Source of the DNA: Cryptomeria japonica
Lineage: Eukaryota > Streptophyta > Pinopsida > Cupressales > Cupressaceae
Assembly: GCF_030272615.1 (NCBI RefSeq)
Contig: NC_081407.1
Location: 373,594,632-373,658,631, forward strand
Direction of reading: 5' to 3'
Length of the DNA: 64,000 nt
How positions within the stretch are numbered: position 1 is the first letter of the stretch; every line of letters starts with the position of its first letter. Shown here in pieces: positions 48,797 through 59,737 of this stretch. Position numbers and translations under genes: made by a program. The notes beneath the pieces were generated by a model. That model made no database searches. It was not told the DNA's origin and saw only the letters and a program-made list of their open reading frames with translations.

Positions 48797-49410
48797 AATA
48801 TGCCAACTTTTGGATTAGATCGTGTATATTTTTTTTGCCAACGTTTGGGATTAAACTCTACGATCCATCATCAGGGTAGATAGCGAGAGAAAAGAAATGG
48901 AAGGATGCTAGTAGACCAAGCAGAACAAATAGATAGAGTAAGAGTTCCAAGATCAAAGGCATGAGAACCTAAGAGTTAGAAGCTAGAATGGAGCCTGGAT
49001 AAATAAGGGAAGCATAAGATAAATGGATAAAAGGGAGAGAGTGATAAAGAAAATCTAATCAAGAGAATAATTTGAATAATATAGTAATAAATTGATATAA
49101 AATAAATTAAAGGGAAATGAAAAATTAAAACAACAAGATGTGAGTTCTTATTAGATTTTATTTATTCCCCCCTCCCTTTTATCCATTTATCCTATGCTTC
49201 CATTATTTATCCTCCCTTCTAGCTCCTAACTCTTAGGTTCAAGTGCCATTGATCTTGGACCTCTTACTCTCTATCTATTTATTCTGCTTGGTTTGCTAAA
49301 ATCCTTCCATTTTTTTTTCTTTCTATCTGCTCTGATGATGGATCATAGACTTTGATCCGAAATGTTGGCTACAAAAAATCTACATGATTTAATCTCGAAG
49401 TAAGCATATT
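48797..49410. mobile_element. Large foldback (inverted-repeat) element
   Basis: The left arm, about 48,797-49,045, and the right arm, about 49,150-49,410, are reverse complements over roughly 240 bases with scattered mismatches. Matching pairs include AATATGCCAACTTTTGGATT (left end) with the complement of AATCTCGAAGTAAGCATATT (right end), and ATAAATGGATAAAAGGGAG with its complement near 49,170. The loop is about 110 bases and AT-rich. No ORF and no clear target repeat. It may be a foldback or MITE-class element, or a local inverted duplication that would make a long double-stranded RNA if transcribed. Confidence 0.85.
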
Positions 49411-49559
49411 ATTGTTTAAATGATGTTATCTGTTTTTCATAAGCATTGCTTGTTTGAGACTCTAAGAGTGTGATCTTGTATCCACCCAACCCTTTTTATA
49501 TGAATATGTGTACTTTTATATATAAGTAATAAAATTTGACACACCTATTCATTAAAAAA

Positions 49560-50010
49560 AAGGACCTGTAATTTTGACAATTAAGAGGGGTAAAAATTTA
49601 TTCAAAACAGAAAGGGAAATACAGCAAAAAAAGGTGAACCGCCTAGCAAAGAGAACTACAAAGAGTTATCCAAATCAATAAGTTGATCCAGCATATGAGA
49701 CAATTGTGGAGATAGCTGAGCCCTATTCTCAATAGACCAACCCTCCATAAATTCAAAGGCCCATTTGGCAAGACAATCAGCCACCCCATTCCATTCCTTG
49801 GGAATATGAAGGAAAGTGACTGACTCAAAAGAATCACAAAACAAAAGAATCTGCCGAATAACCACCTACCAACTAACACCATCAAAGTGTTTCCGATTCA
49901 ACAAAGACACCACAACCTTGGAGTCAGATTCAATAACAATCTGCCCCCAGGAAAGAGAACAACAGTGCTCCAACGCAGCCAAAATGACAAGAGCTTCCAT
50001 ATAATTATTC
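49560..50010 (-). pseudogene. 3' fragment of a plant L1-type LINE: RNase H-like domain
   Basis: On the minus strand from about 50,000 the reading includes EALVILAALEHC, IVIESDSKVVVSLLN and HIPKEWNGVADCLAKWAFEF. These are the three signature blocks of the plant LINE C-terminal RNase H (a Glu-Ala/Leu helix, the acidic E-S-D strand, and the N..AD.LAK helix). Such a domain removes RNA during target-primed reverse transcription. It ends near 49,656 and is followed by an untranslated tail with TTTGCTAGGCGGTTCACC and an A-rich end near 49,550. Only the last ~115 residues remain, a typical 5' truncation. There is one break, visible as overlapping reading frames. Its tail resembles the retroposon tails elsewhere only loosely. 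Confidence 0.8.
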
Positions 50011-50563
50011 GTATAGAAACCTCAACTATGTGGTTTTTTTAAAGTTTGAAGATGGTATGATGCAGCTTCTCCAAAGTTGAAGTTTACCACTAACAAGTCT
50101 ACTCAGCCAGTTAAACTGTCTCGAAATATTCTTAGATTTTAATTTATAGTATTGCTGATTGTAAAGGTTTTGATGGTCTAAATCTTCCAATGAAAGAAAC
50201 TAATTCATATTTTCCAAATTTAAACACTCTATGAGCTTGCAGTTTGAATTCTCATAACGTGTTTCTTTGTAAGTTTAATTTGATGCTCATGGCAAACAGT
50301 TACATTAAGTTCACCGATAAGCTGCAAATTTATGTTGTATACATACCAAGTAGCCATACAATACATAAATTGGAGGGTGGTAAACTCGTGATTATAAGAA
50401 AACAGCAAAATTGCAATGGCCACCCTTAGTAATCCTGTTCTCGCAGGCTTCTAAACCGAGCCAGCCATCGGGTTCTTCATCTTTATTCTCTTCCACAGTG
50501 TAGTTAGCTTTCTTTAGGTTGTAAAAGATTGAATATCTACACATCAGTCCTGAAGCATGCTGG
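50011..50563. other. 3' flank of the O-fucosyltransferase-like gene
   Basis: No second gene seen. Any 3' untranslated region and poly(A) site of the minus-strand gene would lie here, but no single signal stands out. Confidence 0.4.
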
Positions 50564-50890
50564 TCAGACAAGTTTCTCTATAATATACTCATTCGTATTA
50601 CTTTCTTGTCTATTACTACTTGTGATTAGCTCAGAGGCTTTTCTGGTTGCTAGTCTTGTGCAGAATACTGATGAACTCCATGTGGATTCTCCACTCCCTA
50701 GAAAAACTTTGGCTCTTAAGCACATTTCCTGCTCAATAAAGGACACCATTTGATTTGCTTTCATTTTACAAGACTTGTTCAGTCCCAATTCTTTGGAGTC
50801 CAGATAAGTACCATCTGAGAAGTTTGGAATTCCTTCCATTTTCCACAGACCTGCAACATTTATTCTTTCTGTGTAAAGTGTTCTGATCAC
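50564..50890 (-). CDS. O-fucosyltransferase-like gene, last exon
   Basis: Acceptor GTTTTACAG at 50,891, phase 0; 109 codons including TGA at 50,564-50,566. It encodes SFIEQEMCLRAKVFLGSGES and TWSSSVFCTRLATRK, the family's third conserved region (EQ.IC..A..F.G...STWS), which closes the donor-sugar site. The tail after it is hydrophilic. The 237-bp intron to the previous exon is bounded by GTAAGT and ACAG. Confidence 0.75.
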   Translation of the reverse strand: MIRTLYTERINVAGLWKMEGIPNFSDGTYLDSKELGLNKSCKMKANQMVSFIEQEMCLRAKVFLGSGESTWSSSVFCTRLATRKASELITSSNRQESNTNEYIIEKLV

Positions 50891-53800
50891 CTGTAAAACA
50901 ATCAATCAGTTTTCTAGATTGCTTTTTAATTTTCTTTAAATAATAATTCACAAGAACCCATGATCATAGTATTACTTAACTCAAATTAGTTTAGACAAAA
51001 TGTTTTTCTGTATCAAATCTGCTCAGCTTGTGAAGCATTTGCAAATATTGCAGTTTTATGAACACTCTGTTTTAAAGCTCTCTAGTTCTTTATTCTGTTC
51101 ATAATTTATTTTTAGTATCAAACTTACGTTAGCAAGTAACATTTGGGCCTTGGGACCTCTTATCCATCCGTCTGTTGCAAGATACACTGACTCTGCATTT
51201 TGTTCCTTTGCCTTTTCAAGTATTGCAGCAACAATGTCCTCATTTGTGGTTATTACCCCCACGCAATTTGCAGGATGTGTTTTCCACTGCATTAAATGCA
51301 ATCCGGAATTGATTATGGATCCATCTCTACATCTTACAAAGCATAACCCCAAATCGTTGTTCTTGCAGCTGGCTTCCTCGAACCTCCAATGAACTGTACA
51401 CAAAAGACTAAGGTTATATCAGATGCTTGAGTAATTCATGGAAGATGCTGCTTTAGTTTAGTTTATACATCAACATAAATCCCAAATGTACAAGATGTCC
51501 TGCAAGAGTGAAGATGCATGTAATTTAAAATGATTGCATGATTACTTAAAACAAGAAATCCTCTACAGAGCAGGCAAACTGCACATTTTAAGCTTTGAGT
51601 TGTTTAGTGGTTCATCTGAAATTATATTGGTTTTTCTAATAAGATCCATCTGTTAATGTGATTTCAAAACTTAAAATGTGTCGTTTAAGCAAAAACCATT
51701 AACACGCTACCCTAAGAAAAAAGCTAGGAGGACATTTTAAATCCCTGAGATTTACTAATAAGCACATGATAAGAATGAAACTTGAAGAAACATAAATCCA
51801 GAAGCCATGTAAGCGGGAGAAGAGGAGGATGGAAACATACAACACCTAATAAACAATATACTCTTGTGGGCATTGAGAAAGAGATACTCAGAATCTTTAA
51901 TCAGTTTCTAATGATCACGAGGCCAAAGAAATCGCTGGATCTTGCAAGGTCTCACAAACCTACTGCAACCAAAGTTTTAAGACTTCCGTTTCAATCTTTT
52001 CCGGAGTATTCAATTCTACATCAAAATTTAAAAAAAAATATGAACTAGTTCTAACAATAGATTTGGATGAAAAGATTGGATTACCTCCAAGAAAATTTGG
52101 CTTGCCTGGGCCAAAGGCACGTGCCTGGAGAGCTGAAACTGCAGCTGATAAACACTCTGAAGGCTTGAGGAATGCAGATACAGCTAAGAATGCCCCTCTC
52201 CAACCATGGCCTGGGAAAAGCCCTGATATTCATGGCCCCCATCTGATTTGATATATCTTTACTGGACCTCCAGTTTTTGAAAGACCACCCAATATCAATT
52301 ATTTCCTATTCATGCATCCAAACAAATCCTTTATATTTAGCATTAGCCAATCCCTGTAGTGTAAGAACTTATTCTCTATACCCAGAGTCCTATAATATGA
52401 ATTTAGGATTCTTAATTGTGACAAGTATAAATCAATTTTTTTGGTTTTATTTGTCAGAAATTACCAATATATTGAATTGCCAAAATAGACCAAAGTTTAC
52501 AGTTTTCTGACAAAAGTGACAAGATGCATAGGTGGAAGATGACTCGCAGTTAATTTTTGTTTTCAGCTCTCAGTTTCTAAAAGATGTCCACCTTATTTCC
52601 ACAGGCATTGGTACATCGGGTCATCGAAGATACTCTCACAAACTTAGAGAGCTCCTATGCTCTAGAGGAATTGTGACCTCATTCATTGTGTCTTCTGAAA
52701 AGTCTTCCTAAATCGAACATACAACAAGATAATTCACTGTTATTTATCACAAACATGAACATTATAAGCAATAAACCATTTCTAGTATTGAAGAAAGTAG
52801 GCATACCAGTCAAAGGATTTTAAAGAAAAGGGATCGAATAGGCCAACCAGGAAACTATTAAAGCAGATTCAGCGATTCTTAACTATTAAATAGTAAAAAA
52901 AATGTTTTTAAGACATAAATACAGAGCTTTTCTCCCTAATCTATTCTTTTCTGAATAATATCTAATAGATATAGATCCTGTTAATAATATGCTTACACCT
53001 AATCATAAGAAGAATAATCTCATCTCATGAAATGTTAGGCCCCCTGTCAAGAATGTTTGAGAGGCTGAGCATAAATTCCAAGGAAAACTACTTACTGGGT
53101 GTGCGACTTTGCTCATTACAAGTCTGCAGTGTTCCAGTTACCCTTAACTGCTATCCCACTATAATATAGATCAGAGTTTGAAAAATTTGGTAAAAATTCA
53201 GCAAAAAATGATAATTCAAAAATTCGTTTAAATTTCATTAGAAATACATTTTGTTAGTAAAATTCAATTAGGAGATGCATCTAACGAGTCAATAAATGAG
53301 TACTAAGAAAACAAGCTGAGTCTAGTTATATTTGATTGATTTAAATGTAAATTAGGTACAAAATAGCATCCTAATGTGGAATGCCAATGGTTGATAGTCT
53401 GAAAAAAAATGAAAATAGCATAATGTTTTTTGTAAAACTTAAATAAATACTATATCAAAACATTTTATATCTTCCTCTTCCCAGCTCTAGTGAAAATTAG
53501 GGGAGAGGAACAACTAGAGGGTATAGTCCTAAGAGTCTGTTGTGGTTCTTCCACCTCGCCAAAATGAGGTTGAAGGTAGAACTCTTCACAGAGGTCCGAG
53601 GGTGAGAGATATAGAGGAAGAGAGATGGGTCTAGATCTTGGGGGAGTGAGGGGAGAGTGAGATAGAGAGTAGTAGAGAGAGGGGATAGAGGAGGAATGAT
53701 AGGGAGAAAGTTAGGTCTAAAATTTAAGGCAGATAAAATGAGTGAAATAGAGAGAATTCTAGACCTCTTTTTTTATGTATAGCCATTTTTCGTCAGAGTC

Positions 53801-54456
53801 TAGTTTTTTTTTTAAAACACGCATAACACTCAACCAGTTTTCTCAATTGATTTTTAGCTGAAAAATCCATAAACAAAAAACTTACAAGTTTAAAAACTTG
53901 CAGAATAATCTGCAAATATTTCAACTATGATATAGACAATCATTTCCATCTTTTCATATTTCCTTTCTCAGTGAACTTGATAACACTCAAACCAAAACAT
54001 TAATAAAACGTTGAAGAATTTGATTTAAATACCTTGATGTTTTAAAGGGCCTCTGAATAATAGTGGAAGGCAGAGTGTCTTTCCTGTAGCTCTAGCAATG
54101 ACAGCAGCAGACATGTACTCCATCAATTGATTGTTTATTCCCAAGTAGCCAGTTACAACAGGCACTAAAAATTGCTCCTTTTTTTGCAACCTGCATCACA
54201 AACCAAACAGCCAACCCCAAGCCACATTTCATTTCATTTCCTTTCAATCTGTACTATGTAATTGTGACAAATGATTGAAATTGGGAAAGAATGGAGCAAT
54301 ATAAAGTGCAATAACCTCTCCTGTATCAGTAATCTTCTCTGTAGCTAAGTAATAACCATAGGGAATTCTCATCGAGAAAACCATATACAACATAATAAAT
54401 ATGGATCCTGTAATCAGTAATGTCCATGTGTTATTATAGTTCACAGCCTCCCCCAT
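50564..54456 (-). CDS. O-fucosyltransferase-like gene, gene span (exons listed separately)
   Basis: The only convincing host gene. Five coding blocks on the minus strand read in order as a plant GDP-fucose O-fucosyltransferase-like protein: membrane anchor, N-terminal VPVVTGYLGINNQ block, a middle helix-rich block ending FLGG, the VHWRFEE block and the C-terminal SFIEQEMCLRAKVFLG block. A weaker sixth block is at 52,644-52,694. Splice sites are GT...AG and phases agree for three introns, so the gene may be functional. The product would be about 350 residues, shorter than the usual 400-500, so an exon may be missed in the 52,710-54,030 intron. Such enzymes are Golgi type II proteins that transfer fucose to proteins or wall glycans. 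The exact subfamily is not determined. Nearest neighbours are transposon remnants. Confidence 0.65.
51128..51393 (-). CDS. O-fucosyltransferase-like gene, HWR exon
   Basis: Acceptor TGTGTACAG at 51,394 and donor AAC|GTAAGT at 51,128; 266 bases, entering in phase 1 and leaving in phase 0. It starts VHWRFEEASC, the conserved H-x-R-x-E-E motif in which the arginine contacts GDP-fucose. It continues GLCFVRCRDGSIINSG, then AILEKAKEQNAESVYLATDG, matching the nucleotide-sugar-binding half where relatives read 'TRIYLATGE'. Fully open. Confidence 0.75.
52085..52210 (-). CDS. O-fucosyltransferase-like gene, middle exon
   Basis: Entry after CTTTTCCCAG at 52,211. Encodes HGWRGAFLAVSAFLKPSECL and then SAAVSALQARAFGPGKPNFL, ending GG at an AG|GTAAT donor (52,085, phase 1). 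The first base of the last codon pairs with the next exon to give the V of VHWRFEE. In the family this stretch is the helix leading into the second strand of the C-terminal fold. Other reading frames lack resemblance or hit stops. Confidence 0.6.
52644..52694 (-). CDS. O-fucosyltransferase-like gene, possible small exon
   Basis: After a good GACTTTTCAG acceptor the minus strand reads DTMNEVTIPLEHRSSLS with phase 1 entry, matching the phase in which exon 2 ends. The donor is unclear (GTTTGT at 52,643 keeps phase 1; GTGAGA at 52,639 is stronger but changes phase). No motif is diagnostic. Included because entry phase and splice acceptor agree. Confidence 0.3.
54033..54190 (-). CDS. O-fucosyltransferase-like gene, exon 2
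   Basis: Encodes EQFLVPVVTGYLGINNQ and then LMEYMSAAVIARATGKTLCL, the start of the O-FucT catalytic fold, where relatives read VPVSGGLNQQRNQICDAVVIA. This glycine-rich loop belongs to the N-terminal nucleotide-sugar fold. The donor is AAG|GTATTT at 54,033 (phase 1). The acceptor is either GCAG at 54,191 or AAAAG at 54,178; the latter keeps phase 0 with exon 1. No stop interrupts it. Confidence 0.65.
54316..54456 (-). CDS. O-fucosyltransferase-like gene, exon 1
   Basis: Starts at ATG 54,456 (MGEAVNYNNT) and runs 47 codons to a GAG|GTTATT donor at 54,316. Residues 11-30 (WTLLITGSIFIMLYMVFSMR) form one hydrophobic segment after a ten-residue head, as in type II Golgi glycosyltransferases. An upstream in-frame TTG exists, but ATG is the natural start. 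An alternative donor further on (TTTGTCACA, near 54,268) would add about 16 residues and suit the other acceptor of exon 2, so the junction is uncertain. Confidence 0.55.
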
Positions 54457-55090
54457 CTGGGATCCAGTATATAGGCTCCACAATTCTTATTGCATAATTT
54501 TGTTTTACTGGGTACAAATCTACTGTTTATGGCATAAACAAGCATTACGCTATATAGAGAGAGTTCCGTATGTGGGAATGTCTAGTTAAATGCCAGTTTG
54601 AAGATACTAAATACAACCCACTAGAAATAAATCCCGCTTGTTTGTCCTGTAATCTATAACTAATATGAGATCCTGTACAGAGTATCCTGACTCTTGTTTT
54701 GACCTACCGTTACAGCAGTTCTGGTAAACCATTATAGCTTGGCCTTGAGAATGCCATTGAAATTATAAATGGTTATCTATAGCAGATTGGTTATACAAAT
54801 TTGTTTTTGTTGGAGAAGATGGAAAAGTTGCATGGCAGTTCTAGTGATACTTACTGTTGCGGAAAATACAGAGAATTAAGATAGTTGATCATGTGGGCGG
54901 TTTTATATAGATTTTTTTATAGTTCATTATGTGGGCGGTCTTATATGGGTCTACAGATGGTTTATAGAAATGTGGGACTATCTAGTATTTCTTGTGGAAG
55001 GCATTTAATCGTGTTACAAATGAGGGGAACATACTTTACCCCCTGCAGGATTTGAATTTATGAACTCTTTCAAAAGAACAAGTTGTCCAC
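54457..55090. other. 5' flank of the O-fucosyltransferase-like gene
   Basis: A promoter would be expected here. A near repeat of GTGGGCGGTYTTATAT (about 54,893 and 54,932) is the only structured feature. No clear TATA box at a useful distance. Confidence 0.35.
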
Positions 55091-55099
55091 CAATAGGCC

Positions 55100-55770
55100 A
55101 ACAAAGAATATATCATAAAATAATGATAATGGCTATCAAATGAGGATAAACCATTGAAGTTTTAAATGAGAAGATAAAAGGTAATGATGATCACAAAGTT
55201 TCAACTCAGAAAATGAAGATAATGGTATTCATAGAAGAAGTTTTAATTGGGAAGATATGAATAAAGATAATAATATTAGTGGTTATTAAAGAAGGTCAAA
55301 TCATATAAGTTCTTTCAAATAGAAAAATAAAATAATGATAATTATAGAAGAAGTTTCAAATGAGAATATAATGATTTTGATAATAATGGTAGAAAATAAG
55401 ACCAAATCATTGAATTTGTTTCAAATGAGAAAAACATAATGATAATGATATTAATAATTATTAAAGAATATTAAATCATAAAAGTTGTTTCAAAAATTAG
55501 AAAAAAAAAATGATAAACATGAAGAAGTTTCATAGTAGAAGATAAGATGATGATAAGCCTAGAAGAAAATTCAAAAGAGATGATAAGAAAATAATAGCCA
55601 TAAAAGAAATTTATAATGACAGGATAAGATAGTGATATTAATGGCTATTAAAGGAGGTTAAACCATAGAAGTTGTTTTACATGATAAGATAAGATACTTT
55701 TAATAATATTAATGGTTGTTAAAGGAGGTTAAATCATAGAAGAAGTTTCAAATGAGACAATAATTTGTAT
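55100..55770. repeat. Degenerate minisatellite rich in GATAAT and GAAGTTTCAAATGAGAA
   Basis: Variants of AAATCATAGAAGTTGTTTC recur near 55,147, 55,301, 55,404, 55,472, 55,660 and 55,730, alternating with ATAATGATAATGG-like runs. Period 70-190, irregular. Confidence 0.7.
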
Positions 55771-55968
55771 CATTGCATTGATTTGTGGTATAAATCAACT
55801 CAAAAGTTAATTAAATTTTAAGGACAATATTCTAATTTATGGACTTCTTAACAATGTGATGAGCAATGAAGTTTGAGAATTTAATTAAGGAATATTAAAC
55901 TAAGAAACTCTATTAAACACACATTTGATGCCAAAATACAAAGATATAATATATTCAACATAGATCTT

Positions 55969-57719
55969 ATTTCTCCCGCAATGTCTCCCGTCCAGGTAAT
56001 TTTGAAATCCCCTCGCAACGACTCCCTTGCAGTGCTGGACCCTGTGTTGGTCACCGCTTTTGTTGTTGTCGTGGTCATGGGTAGTGGCAATGCTACTGCT
56101 GACATACCTGGTGGTGGATCTTTGTGGCCCTCGGCTTCGCTGGACTCTCTCTCAGCATCCCCTGCTGGCGACCTTGCCTCCTCCCTGGTGAGTGATGTGG
56201 ATGCTTCAGCTCGTCCCTCTGCCTCTGTCGTTGGTGGTCTGCAGGGTGTGCAGTTTTCTGGTCTCCCTCCTCCTGTGGTTGCTGATGGAGACTCTCTTCC
56301 ATCTTCACCCATGCCCTCTGCGCGGGGGTTTCGGGCTAGGTCCCCCACGACTAGTGTCTCTGACCCGGTTTTGGATTTGGAGGCCCTTGTTGCTGCTGCG
56401 GGTGATGCTTAGGGTGAAGATGCTCTGCCCAGGCCCTTTGCTGGAAAGCGTAGCTTTGCCCGTGTGACCAAATCCGCTACCCATCCTTCTAAGGGAGTTC
56501 ATCCTCTCCCTTGTGCCAAGACCTTTCTTGTTGTGGTATGTGGCCGAGAGGTTATGAAGAATGTTGACTTCTATCAACGCAACACTCTGGTCTACAGATT
56601 TACTGGGTTTTGGCCTTCCCCCCTGAACCTTCATCACTTAGTGAGTAATTCTTGGAAGCTCCTTGTTTCTTATGGCATTGAGCTTTTCCCTTGTGCTAAG
56701 GGGTTTTTTGTTGCCTCCTTTACCTCTACTCATGAGCGTGATTTGATTTTGGGTAAGCTTTGGAGTTTGGGGGATCACTCCCTCTCTATCAAGCCCTGGA
56801 CTCCTTCCTTCAACCCCCTTACGGAATCTCTCTTCGTCGTTTGGTTTGGTTCCGCCTCCCCAATCTCCCCCTCCATTTCTGGGAACATTCTTGTTTTGAG
56901 GCCATCAGTAACTCCATTGGCAGCTTCTTGAAGGTTGATGATGCCACGTTCTCCATGGGTCATTCTACCTTTGCTCGCCTTTTAATGATATTGACTTATC
57001 TCTAGCCCTCCCTAGGGATGTGGTTCTTATGGTTGGAGATAGGCCTTGGACCCAACCACTGTATTATGAGGGCCTCCCTTTTCGTTGTCAAAGGTGCTTC
57101 TCAATGGGTCACCTTGCTTCTGACTATTCTCTCTCTCGTCGCAAAGGTGCTGCTACTTGGTGGAAAGATGCTACGGAAGACCACTTGATGATTAATGCTT
57201 TAGATTCTGTTTCAGTTGATTCATCTCATGATGAGGTGCCCCTTACTGCTGATGAAGGCTTGGTTGATGTTACTGTTGTGGCGGACCCTTCCCCCTTGGT
57301 TCCTGCACCCGTTTCTCCTGCTCCTCACCTTCACTCTGCTCCTGGCATTTGTTCTCTTGTTGTTGCTTCGTTGCAACAGCCTGTTGTCGCTCTGCATCAG
57401 CAGTCTGGCAGTGACCCTGCAGGGTCTTCCCCGCTTGATTCTTCTTTGAAATTTCCTAATGATAGTGTTGCCTGGACGGTTTTTTGTCATAGGCAGAAAG
57501 GCAAATCTAACCCCCTTTCCCAAGCCCCCCTGGTCAAGTTCCGAGTTTTTCTCCCCCCTCTTGATTTGGGTTGGGTTGTTGATGGTTTGACAGGTCAGTT
57601 TGGCCTGTCCGACTTTGTTCTTTTTAGATTTGCTCCCCTGCTTGGTCTTTTTATTTTTGATAGCCTTTGGCTTTGTAAAGGGTCAGCGCCCTCTTTAACG
57701 CTACTTTTTTTAATAAAAA
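55969..57719 (+). mobile_element. ORF1-only LINE-type element, full outline with an 11-bp target repeat
   Basis: 1,751 bp flanked by ACATAGATCTT (55,958-55,968 and 57,720-57,730) and ending in TTTTTTTAATAAAAAA. It begins a dozen bases before an ATG (55,981), so it is probably not 5'-truncated. It carries DUF4283 and a zinc knuckle, then a tail (GTAAAGGGTCAGCGCCCTC), with no endonuclease or reverse transcriptase. The copy at 14,444 has the same order and tail. It was mobilised by a LINE machinery acting in trans. Confidence 0.85.
55981..57470 (+). pseudogene. LINE ORF1-like protein: DUF4283 plus CCHC knuckle
   Basis: ATG at 55,981. Residues 1 to about 150 are Ala/Ser/Pro-rich and variable. 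A stop at 56,410-56,412 interrupts the frame, which then continues open to 56,931 through the DUF4283 block (HPLPCAKTFLVVVCGREVMK; VDFYQRNTLVYRFTGFWPS; LILGKLWSLGDHSLSIKPW). The frame shifts between about 56,830 and 56,940 (FLKVDDATFSMGHS is in another frame). It shifts again before 57,020, where the knuckle FRCQRCFSMGHLASDYSLS follows, then an acidic linker. ORF1 proteins of plant L1 LINEs bind the element RNA. At least three breaks, so it is dead here. Codons are GC-richer than the surround, so it is a fairly recent arrival compared with the neighbouring AT-rich DNA. Confidence 0.75.
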
Positions 57720-57730
57720 ACATAGATCTT

Positions 57731-59737
57731 CTTTCTTATCAAATGAATAATGTTTACAATAGGGAGCACATGTTAACACTTAGGTCCAAATTACAAGAGT
57801 AAAAATAATAGTGATCATGCAATGATCCTAAAAATTGTGAAAGATATTAAAATTCTAAGAGAGATAGATGATTACAATCAATCTTTAGGAATATATAGAA
57901 CTATAGACATCTTAGTTCAGATTTATTAAGATATGTTACAATCTACCAAGATTTGGAAAACACTAATAAATTGGCACATTAGTCTAGATTTGCACTTATC
58001 CTCTCTAAGGGGTGAAAACACCTAGATTATTCAAAATATCCTAGAGAACCTATCATGATCCATGGATTTAGTAATCAATTGCTCCATGTAATGCCATGAA
58101 GTTTAGCATACATTAAATTTAAATATAAGAATTAAAAACTTAAGTACAAGCAAAGTCATTGTTTAGAGTTATGTTACTTCATACATACACCATGGATTCT
58201 AAAGGATGATTTTAAATTAGGAAGACTAGTGAAGTCTAAAAGATGTAACATAATTGAAACACCACTACTTAATATAAGTTTTCAATTCATAGAAAATTGA
58301 ACTATAGAAAACCTTTTGTGAGTGAGGGTGATATATATGTCATAGAAGAATCTCTTTGTGCTATCACATAAGCATCTCTAAACTCTCTAATCCTTTTAGT
58401 TGGAAGAATTTTTTTAAACTTAGAACACATTGTGAGAACCTACAAAATAGAAAAAAAGAAAAGAAAATTAGATGCTCCTAGAAACATCATAATCATTGTA
58501 AAGTAATGACCTGTTTTAGAAACAAATTCTTAATTAAAGTGTCCTAACTACCCCTCAACTTTATTACCCCTCTAGGGATACATCCATACACAACTTGAAA
58601 AAGGTGTCTTTCCAATGTTATAAATAATTGAGTTATAATTGAACTCTTCCTAAGATAATAATAGATACCGTAATTTGGGATTGTCTCCTACCAAACACTT
58701 CTTACAATAATCTATTTAAGGAGATGAATATGCAAAATAAATTCAATCATACGATTACAAGAAATTAATTAAACACAAACGCATTCACTATAACATCATC
58801 AAGATTGTGCATTTAGACCTATTCCCAACTTCACATGCTATGTTACCTTATCAAGATTGTGAGTTCAGATCTATTCTTAGAATGTGCATTGCTTAAAGGG
58901 ATGAATTTACTATCATCCCCAACTCTTGATAGACTCAAATCCCCTTAACAATGGTATGAGTCATGAAGTATATCAAACCCCCAATCCTCAAAATTCTGAA
59001 ACTCCCACATTTGCATTCTTCATTCCCACCTATCTCCTTGCACAACTAAAGAACCATTATTAACCTAATTTGACCTTGCCAATATCCAATCAAAATTTTA
59101 CCACCCAAAACCAATTGTTCATCTCAAATCTGTAGTATCACATATACTTCTAATAAAGGAAAAGGACAAGGAATGTCGTGCTTCCATTGATGTGATGGTT
59201 ATAATTTTTGCATAGATGCATCCCATGCAAGCTTTACATTACCATTTTAGTGGATTTCAAGGGATCTAAGCTCACCTTGCATATCTCATCCATTGAATAC
59301 TATTTCCTCCTTGATTCATGAAGTGACATGGTAATCAATAGAGTACCTTATTTACTATTTCAGTTTCCAAAAAAGGAGTCATTTATATTTTTGCATGAAT
59401 ACATGCAAAAGGAGCTTCTAGGGTTTCAACTCTTGCCTGTCCAATTGTCATTAGAGTTGTAGATTTTTATAAAGTTTTTAATATTGTAAATGATTATTGC
59501 AATTTAATATCTCCATACCTTAATTTGTAGATTTTTTGGAAAGTTCTAATTTAGACTTTCCTCTTCCCGATTTGTTGGAATTGGTGTAATCAAAGATTAG
59601 ATGATGAATGCAATCATATTATGAGTATTTACAAGATTTGTTAATATACTTTTCTTCATTATATATGAATTTCTATAGGCTAGGATAGACTACTAAGTAT
59701 ACAAATAGTTGCTTGATATCATTATTTGTGGTTTATG
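57731..59737. other. Unassigned AT-rich stretch
   Basis: About 2 kb with no gene, RNA or terminal repeat recognised. Confidence 0.4.

Noticed and set aside
53041-53170. An extra exon of the O-fucosyltransferase-like gene
   Set aside because: Short open stretches exist, but splice phases do not fit either neighbour and no family motif is present.
53500-53530. A third terminus of the TIR element
   Set aside because: Resembles GGGGAGAGGGACCAGTAG with several mismatches and has no inverted partner nearby.
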